Below are positions 5,401-8,803 of a DNA stretch of 8,803 nt, piece after piece. The translations under genes and the position numbers were made by a program. The stretch comes from Candidatus Magasanikbacteria bacterium RIFCSPLOWO2_02_FULL_44_11 (GTDB taxonomy: Bacteria > Patescibacteriota > Patescibacteriia > Magasanikbacterales > GWA2-37-8). The number at the start of each line of letters is the position of its first letter. Position 1 is the first letter of the stretch. The notes below the pieces were generated by a model. The model saw only the letters and a list, made by a program, of their open reading frames with translations. It was not told the origin of the DNA and did not search any database. The stretch covers positions 1 through 8,803 of the forward strand of contig MFQK01000002.1 of the NCBI GenBank assembly GCA_001783035.1, given 5' to 3'.

Positions 5401-6063
5401 ATGAAAAATGTAAAACTCTGCGTCCTAGCTAATGATCCAGCGATGCAGCCTTACGCCCGTTTTGTCAAAAAAGAAGCTGCGTCCTCTGTTCAAATGATTG
5501 CTCGGCGCATCCCTGTGGCAGATGTTGACATCATCATTATGCATAGTCCAAGGAATGTTGCCTTTGGCATAATAAGCACACAGACACAATCAAAAAACCA
5601 TTTGGTTGTCGCGTTGAACGTAAAGCACAAGCGGTTTAAAAAGAATCTTCGCGTTGAACTGCGCAAAGCACTTGCGCACGGGTTATACCACATCGCGAGA
5701 ATGCAAAAAAACGGCTATCCTAAAACATTGATTGAAAATTGCCTTAACGAAGGATTAGCCATACACTTTGAAATTGAATTCGCCGGCCCGACACGCGCCC
5801 CCTATTGGACGTCAATCAAAAATGAAGCACTGGATAAAGTAATCACGAAAGCAAAAAAAGAATGTAACTCCCCCGACTTCGATTACGATGGCTGGTTTTA
5901 CGGCTCAAAAACACAAAACATACCGCGCTTTGCCGGATATTGTATGGGATATAAATTTATAGAAGAATTTTTGAAAAATAATCCTGGTGCAACGGCATCT
6001 AAGCTGGTAGGAAAGAAATCAAAATTTCTGCTAGCCGGAATAATAGGCAGGCTATCCAAATAA
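5401..6063 (+). CDS. DUF2268-like protein with HGxxH in place of HExxH, copy 2
   Basis: The 220-aa paralogue of the preceding gene aligns almost without gaps. By eye about 121 of 217 positions are identical, most strongly around L-A-H-G-L-Y-H, R-M-Q-K-N-G-Y and E-G-L-A-I-H-F-E-I-E. H93, G94, H97 and E117 fall at the same positions, and the glycine codon is again GGG (5680-5682), so the loss of the catalytic glutamate probably predates the duplication. The later D-G-W-F-Y-G-S and I-P-R-F-A-G-Y-C-M-G-Y motifs are kept, and it ends in a basic tail. Both copies have stayed open and kept their motifs despite wide divergence elsewhere, which suggests a selected, non-proteolytic role such as binding or inhibition; that is inference. 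The start ATG 5401 has no Shine-Dalgarno, and it is probably co-transcribed with copy 1. Confidence 0.75.
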   Translation: MKNVKLCVLANDPAMQPYARFVKKEAASSVQMIARRIPVADVDIIIMHSPRNVAFGIISTQTQSKNHLVVALNVKHKRFKKNLRVELRKALAHGLYHIARMQKNGYPKTLIENCLNEGLAIHFEIEFAGPTRAPYWTSIKNEALDKVITKAKKECNSPDFDYDGWFYGSKTQNIPRFAGYCMGYKFIEEFLKNNPGATASKLVGKKSKFLLAGIIGRLSK

Positions 6064-6158
6064 TTTTGGATTTTAATAGGCGTGGAAAGTTTCTTTAAAA
6101 TGCGAAGCTCTGAGGTAGAAAGGCCAAGCATAGTGTTTGTAGTATAGCAAAATTAAGC

Positions 6159-6174
6159 TATCGGGAAGATGTAA
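6159..6174 (+). repeat. Imperfect 16-bp direct repeat, right copy
   Basis: TATCGGGAAGATGTAA matches 14 of 16 bases of the repeat at 4547-4562. It sits in the gap after the second DUF2268-like gene. In one frame it again reads Y-R-E-D-V, as at the end of the GtrA protein, followed by an open stretch to TAA. It may be a relic of a duplicated GtrA 3' end or of the event that brought in the tandem genes. Confidence 0.35.
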
Positions 6175-6186
6175 CTAATCCTCCAC

Positions 6187-6215
6187 TTGACACGTCAGCT
6201 AGCAAATAAGATACT
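6187..6215 (+). promoter_or_regulatory. Sigma-70-type promoter of the lipoprotein gene
   Basis: A perfect -35 TTGACA (6187-6192) is followed after 17 bp by GATACT (6210-6215; 4 of 6 bases of the -10 consensus). Transcription would start near 6222, leaving a leader of only about 18 nt before ATG 6240. The 176-nt gap from the second DUF2268-like gene otherwise holds only the repeat at 6159-6174. Confidence 0.65.
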
Positions 6216-6239
6216 ATAACTATACGTAACGCTATAATT

Positions 6240-6653
6240 ATGAAACCATATATTTTAATATCCGCTATCGTCGCCATGGTCGTCCTCATCGGCGCCGGGT
6301 GTTTTGGTCCGCAAATCACCTACACGAATAATGCCGAGGACTATGTGCGTAATGTCAACATCAAACCGGGCCAAAAAGTAACGAGCCCATTAACCGTCAC
6401 CGGTGAAGCGAAAGGACCATGGTATTTTGAAGCGAATTTTCTGGTGAAATTAATTGATGCTAATGGTAAAGTGCTCGGTCAGCGCGGTGCCCAGGCGCAA
6501 GGTGAATGGATGACTGAAAACTACGTTCCGTTTAAAGTGGAATTTTCATTTTCTCCAGCCACGACCACAAGCGGAACGCTTATCTTGGAGCGTGACAATG
6601 CGTCCGGTCTGCCACAATATGATGCTTCCTATAATATACCCATCACTTTTTAA
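6240..6653 (+). CDS. Gmad2-domain lipoprotein
   Basis: The 137-aa product has a lipoprotein signal peptide: K2, a hydrophobic stretch 4-18, and a lipobox-like I-G-A-G-C with C21 as the lipidation site. The -3 residue is glycine rather than leucine, which is acceptable but not ideal. Residues 37-137 match the Gmad2 immunoglobulin-like domain known from spore-germination and other envelope proteins: P-G-Q-K-V-T-S-P-L-T-V-T-G-E-A-K-G, then W-Y-F-E-A-N-F, then D-A-N-G-K-V-L, ending N-I-P-I-T-F. There is no enzyme motif, so it is probably a membrane-anchored binding or structural module on the outer face of the cytoplasmic membrane. It is the only gene between its own promoter and the terminator near 6700, hence monocistronic. 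There is no Shine-Dalgarno before the ATG. Confidence 0.82.
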   Translation: MKPYILISAIVAMVVLIGAGCFGPQITYTNNAEDYVRNVNIKPGQKVTSPLTVTGEAKGPWYFEANFLVKLIDANGKVLGQRGAQAQGEWMTENYVPFKVEFSFSPATTTSGTLILERDNASGLPQYDASYNIPITF

Positions 6654-6682
6654 AGGCTTAAACCAAGCCACTAAAAATAATC

Positions 6683-6711
6683 AAACCGGTCACGCGAGCG
6701 ACCAGTTTTTT
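6683..6711 (+). terminator. Intrinsic terminator after the lipoprotein gene
   Basis: A stem with arms 6683-6693 and 6698-6708 around a GCGA tetraloop runs into six T (6706-6711). Two A·C mismatches (6692/6699, 6687/6704) weaken the plus-strand stem; on the minus strand both become G·U pairs, and an AT-rich T-containing run follows there too, so it may work in both directions. It separates the lipoprotein gene from the ribosomal operon promoter at 6763. A second small stem, GGCTT/AAGCC (6655-6669), lies just after the stop. Confidence 0.55.
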
Positions 6712-6762
6712 GGCATAACTCAGGGCTTTTTGCATTACGGACAAGCAAACCGGCCGTGCCTC

Positions 6763-6791
6763 TTGACGCTTTCCCGTTTTTCCTATATACT
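6763..6791 (+). promoter_or_regulatory. Strong promoter of the infA ribosomal operon
   Basis: TTGACG (6763-6768; 5 of 6 consensus), a 17-bp spacer and TATACT (6786-6791; 5 of 6) form a near-ideal housekeeping promoter. The transcript would begin near 6798, about 13 nt before the infA ATG. It is the only clear promoter for the five translation genes that follow. Confidence 0.75.
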
Positions 6792-6810
6792 AAGCCCATA
6801 ATTTTACGCA

Positions 6811-7026
6811 ATGTCTAAAATCGACGTCATTGAATTAAAAGGAGTGGTGGAGATGCTACTTCCAGCCGGAACCTTTCGGGTCAAACTCGAAAGCGGGCAA
6901 ATGATAATTGCCCACTTATCCGGTAAGATGCGGCTCCATAAAATTCGTCTGTCAGTGGGCGATCGGGTCAAAGTGGAAATGACTCCATACGATTTGACCA
7001 AAGGCAGAGTCACCTTGCGTTTCTAA
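6811..7026 (+). CDS. infA: Translation initiation factor IF-1
   Basis: IF-1 binds the ribosomal A site of the 30S subunit during initiation, blocking early tRNA entry and helping IF-2 and IF-3. The 71-aa product is the normal length and is one S1/OB-fold domain. Family signatures seen: D-V-I-E-L-K-G-V-V at the start, F-R-V-K-L-E-S-G, the A-H-L-S-G-K-M-R loop that contacts 16S rRNA, G-D-R-V-K-V-E, and P-Y-D-L-T-K-G-R at the end. It is the first gene after the strong promoter and is followed by rpmJ, the usual bacterial order. The leader is very short and has no Shine-Dalgarno. Confidence 0.97.
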   Translation: MSKIDVIELKGVVEMLLPAGTFRVKLESGQMIIAHLSGKMRLHKIRLSVGDRVKVEMTPYDLTKGRVTLRF

Positions 7027-7045
7027 ATTGAAAATCAGTGTTCAG

Positions 7046-7120
7046 AATACTAACCGGTGCGGTGTAGTTTGGTCCTCGTTGACCGGACGATGATATCGCG
7101 GCAGTGGTTGGTATTTTTTC
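7046..7120 (+). promoter_or_regulatory. Structured RNA segment between infA and rpmJ
   Basis: The 147-nt gap between infA and rpmJ can fold into a closed structure. AATACTAACC (7046-7055) pairs with GGTTGGTATT (7106-7115) over 10 bp with one U·G pair. Inside, GTTTGGTC (7067-7074) pairs with GACCGGAC (7081-7088) over 8 bp with two U·G pairs, and CGAT/ATCG (7088-7098) can form a small third stem. The outer stem runs into TTTTTT (7114-7119), as in an attenuator. The wobbles favour plus-strand RNA, the direction of the operon. Possible roles are attenuation by a ribosomal protein, partial termination that lowers rpmJ-rpsD relative to infA, or a processing site. It does not match any riboswitch I know. 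Confidence 0.45.
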
Positions 7121-7173
7121 TTTCTAAATAAAATTTCCATAAACTTTTTATAAAGTTTTCATAAACTCTGATC

Positions 7174-7287
7174 ATGAAAGTCCGTGCATCTGTCAAACCA
7201 ATTTGTATCAAATGTAAACTCGTCCGCCGCAAGGGGAGGCTGCGTGTTATTTGCGTTATTAAGAAACATAAACAAACTCAGGGCTAA
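7174..7287 (+). CDS. rpmJ: Ribosomal protein L36 (bL36)
   Basis: L36 is a very small zinc-ribbon protein of the large ribosomal subunit. This ORF of 37 codons plus stop starts [20 protein letters not shown] and ends H-K-Q-T-Q-G. All zinc ligands are present: C11, C14, C27 and H32, so this is the zinc-binding form. It sits between infA and rpsM as in most bacteria. The gap before it (147 nt) is unusually long for the operon and contains the structure at 7046-7120 and an AAACTTT/AAAGTTT inverted repeat (7141-7158). There is no Shine-Dalgarno before the ATG. Confidence 0.96.
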   Translation: MKVRASVKPICIKCKLVRRKGRLRVICVIKKHKQTQG

Positions 7288-7330
7288 ACGTTTTTAGAAC
7301 GCCCTGCTTAAAAGCATCATTATATATACT

Positions 7331-7714
7331 ATGCGTATCGCCGGTACCAACATCCCAAAAGAAAAGAAAATTTTGTTCTCTCTCCGTTATTTATATGGCA
7401 TTGGGACAACCGCGTCTCAGAAAGTGCTTGATCAGGCCGGTATCGACGGCAACGTCCGCACGAAAGATTTGACGACCGACCAACAGGACAAAATCCGCGC
7501 TATTGTTGAAAAGAGCTACAAGACCGAAGGCGACTTGCGCCGTGAAGTCCAGGCCAACATCAAAGCCCTCAAAGATATCAAGTGCTTCCGCGGTATCCGC
7601 CACATGAAGCACCTGCCGGTCCGTGGTCAAAACACGAAACGCAACTCGCGTACGGTCCGCGGCAACACCCGCAAAACCATGGGTAGTGGCCGTCGTGTTG
7701 AAACCAAGACCTAA
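7331..7714 (+). CDS. rpsM: Ribosomal protein S13 (uS13)
   Basis: S13 sits in the head of the 30S subunit and contacts the 50S subunit and the P-site tRNA. The 127-aa product is close to the usual length. It begins MRIAGTNIPKEKKILFSLRY, continues L-Y-G-I-G (the helix-two-turns-helix start), and has the rRNA-binding C-terminal part C-F-R-G-I-R-H-M-K-H-L-P-V-R-G-Q and the basic N-T-R-K-T. It is 43 nt after rpmJ and 29 nt before rpsK, in the alpha-operon order. The leader shows no Shine-Dalgarno, only AT-rich sequence. Confidence 0.97.
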   Translation: MRIAGTNIPKEKKILFSLRYLYGIGTTASQKVLDQAGIDGNVRTKDLTTDQQDKIRAIVEKSYKTEGDLRREVQANIKALKDIKCFRGIRHMKHLPVRGQNTKRNSRTVRGNTRKTMGSGRRVETKT

Positions 7715-7743
7715 CGCGCCTTATTTTTCCCATTAGAATTATT

Positions 7744-8205
7744 ATGTCTGAACAAACTAAACCAACCACCGGTACCGCAGTCGTCGCCGCGCCAAAAAAC
7801 GATGTTAAAGCCGGTGCCGCCGCAGCCGCCAAACCAAAGAAGAAAAAGAACCTGAAGGCTGTGCCTCGCGGCAACGCCTATGTACAGGCTTCCTACAACA
7901 ACACCATTATCACCATTACCGACCCGAATGGCGCGGTTTTAGGCTGGTCTTCCTCTGGTGTGACTGGTTTTAAAGGCCCGAAGAAAGCGACTCCATACGC
8001 CGCCAGTATGGTTGTGAAAGATTTGATGGAACGCGTGGCCGATTATGGCGTCAAAGAAATTAATGTCTACGTTAAAGGTATTGGTGGTGGTCGTGAAAGC
8101 GCTATTCGCGCCTTGCACGCCAACGGTTTGAACGTCTTGTCGATAACCGACATGACTCCGATCCCGCACAACGGTTGCCGTCCGCCAAAACCGCGTCGCG
8201 TTTAA
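7744..8205 (+). CDS. rpsK: Ribosomal protein S11 (uS11) with extended N-terminus
   Basis: S11 lies on the platform of the 30S subunit near the mRNA exit. The conserved body is complete: Q-A-S-Y-N-N-T-I-I-T-I-T-D, S-S-S-G-V-T-G-F-K-G-P-K-K-A-T-P-Y-A-A, G-I-G-G-G-R-E-S-A-I-R-A, and the C-terminal T-P-I-P-H-N-G-C-R-P-P-K. At 153 aa it is longer than usual (about 130). The extra 20 or so residues are a low-complexity N-terminal stretch rich in Ala, Lys and Pro that ends in a run of five lysines. The ATG at 7744 fits the operon spacing (29 nt after rpsM); no internal ATG gives a normal-length protein. Confidence 0.97.
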   Translation: MSEQTKPTTGTAVVAAPKNDVKAGAAAAAKPKKKKNLKAVPRGNAYVQASYNNTIITITDPNGAVLGWSSSGVTGFKGPKKATPYAASMVVKDLMERVADYGVKEINVYVKGIGGGRESAIRALHANGLNVLSITDMTPIPHNGCRPPKPRRV

Positions 8206-8226
8206 TTGTCTATTTGAAACATTACT

Positions 8227-8803
8227 ATGGGAAAAGATACTCGACCTAAAGGAAAACTTGTCCGCCTCTTCGGTGAAAATATTTTTGAGTCGCCAAAATT
8301 CGACAAACTTTTAGCTAAACGCAATTTTCCATCCGGGCAGCACGGTACCAACCGCAAACGCGCCAAAGTCTCCGGTTATGGTAAGCAGCTCCGCGAAAAG
8401 CAAAAAGTGAAATTCACCTATGGTTTGAAAGAACGCCAATTTGCTAACTACGTGGAAGAAGCTTCGAAGAAAACCGGCGACACTAGTCAATTCTTGCTGC
8501 ATTACCTGGAAGCTCGGTTAGACAACGTCGTCTTCCGCTCAGGATTGGCTAAAACCCGTCCAGCAGCCCGACAGATCGTTTCTCACGGCCATATTACCGT
8601 GAATGGTAAGAAGGTAGATATTGCTTCTTACCGCGTGCGTGTGGGCGAAATTATCGGCCTCAAGCCAGCGGTTTTGAAAAGCAAACTGTATGAAGGCGCG
8701 GCCGAAGCCATGACTAAGAAAGATGCCCCAAGTTGGTTGGCGGTAGACGCGAAAGCCTTGTCCGCAAAAGTTGTCAACGAACCAACGCTCGTTAATCCTA
8801 ATT
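8227..8803 (+). CDS. rpsD: Ribosomal protein S4 (uS4), 3' end cut by window
   Basis: S4 is a primary 16S rRNA-binding protein that starts 30S assembly; in E. coli it also represses its own operon. From ATG 8227, 192 codons are open to the window edge. Features seen: N-F-P-S-G-Q-H-G, then Y-G-K-Q-L-R-E-K-Q-K-V-K, then the S4 RNA-binding domain with L-E-A-R-L-D-N-V-V-F-R-S-G, A-R-Q-I-V-S-H-G-H-I-T-V-N-G-K-K-V-D-I. The N-terminus has no cysteines, so it is the zinc-free form. Family length is about 200, so roughly a dozen residues are missing. It starts 21 nt after rpsK and has no Shine-Dalgarno. Confidence 0.96.
   Translation, partial: MGKDTRPKGKLVRLFGENIFESPKFDKLLAKRNFPSGQHGTNRKRAKVSGYGKQLREKQKVKFTYGLKERQFANYVEEASKKTGDTSQFLLHYLEARLDNVVFRSGLAKTRPAARQIVSHGHITVNGKKVDIASYRVRVGEIIGLKPAVLKSKLYEGAAEAMTKKDAPSWLAVDAKALSAKVVNEPTLVNPN

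Noticed and set aside
7141..7158. AAACTTT/AAAGTTT inverted repeat before rpmJ as an operator or terminator
   Set aside because: The arms are only A/T-rich, would be weak as RNA, and have no T run beyond the stem; composition alone could produce them.
7578..7874. Minus-strand ORF with a Phe/Ala-rich start opposite rpsM and rpsK
   Set aside because: It is the antisense of the Lys/Ala-rich S11 N-terminus and of S13; it has no family resemblance or promoter.
1..8803. CRISPR array, rRNA or tRNA genes
   Set aside because: No regularly spaced repeats and no conserved RNA gene signatures were seen on either strand.

Overview
The window looks like a chromosomal segment of a Patescibacteria (Candidate Phyla Radiation) bacterium, probably of the Parcubacteria group. 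The signs are an alanyl-tRNA synthetase that stops after the editing domain, a Gmad2-type lipoprotein, a lone GtrA-family membrane protein, DUF2268-like proteins, compact genes and an almost complete lack of Shine-Dalgarno sequences. TGA acts as a stop codon here (second gene, small ORF at 4646), so this is not the recoded-UGA lineage. The assignment rests on gene features alone.

Layout. (1) 1-159: one end of an IS3-family insertion sequence on the minus strand, carrying the first 33 codons of its OrfA transposase. It abuts 161-331, which resembles the C-terminal tail of a serine recombinase cut by the IS. (2) 359-476: two related long hairpins, the second inside the 5' end of mnmA. (3) 410-4588: mnmA (tRNA 2-thiouridylase), a four-helix hypothetical membrane protein whose stop overlaps the start of alaS, alaS itself, and a GtrA-family membrane protein. 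(4) 4589-6239: an accessory block with a 22-codon small ORF that has the only textbook ribosome-binding site in the window, then a tandem pair of about 55%-identical DUF2268-like proteins in which the protease motif HExxH reads HGLYH in both copies. An imperfect 16-bp direct repeat flanks the block. (5) 6187-6653: a promoter and a Gmad2 lipoprotein, followed by a terminator near 6700. (6) 6763-8803: a strong promoter and the ribosomal operon infA-rpmJ-rpsM-rpsK-rpsD, which runs off the window inside rpsD. The 147-nt gap between infA and rpmJ can fold into a closed multi-stem structure ending in a T run.

How the genes work together. MnmA, AlaRS, IF-1, L36, S13, S11 and S4 all serve translation (tRNA modification and charging, initiation, ribosome assembly). 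The GtrA protein, the lipoprotein and the membrane protein belong to the cell envelope. The transposase, recombinase remnant, hairpins and repeat-flanked pair are the variable part. I see no CRISPR array, tRNA or rRNA. The best candidates for something undescribed are the HGxxH paralogue pair with its small upstream ORF, the paired hairpins at mnmA, and the structured infA-rpmJ leader.
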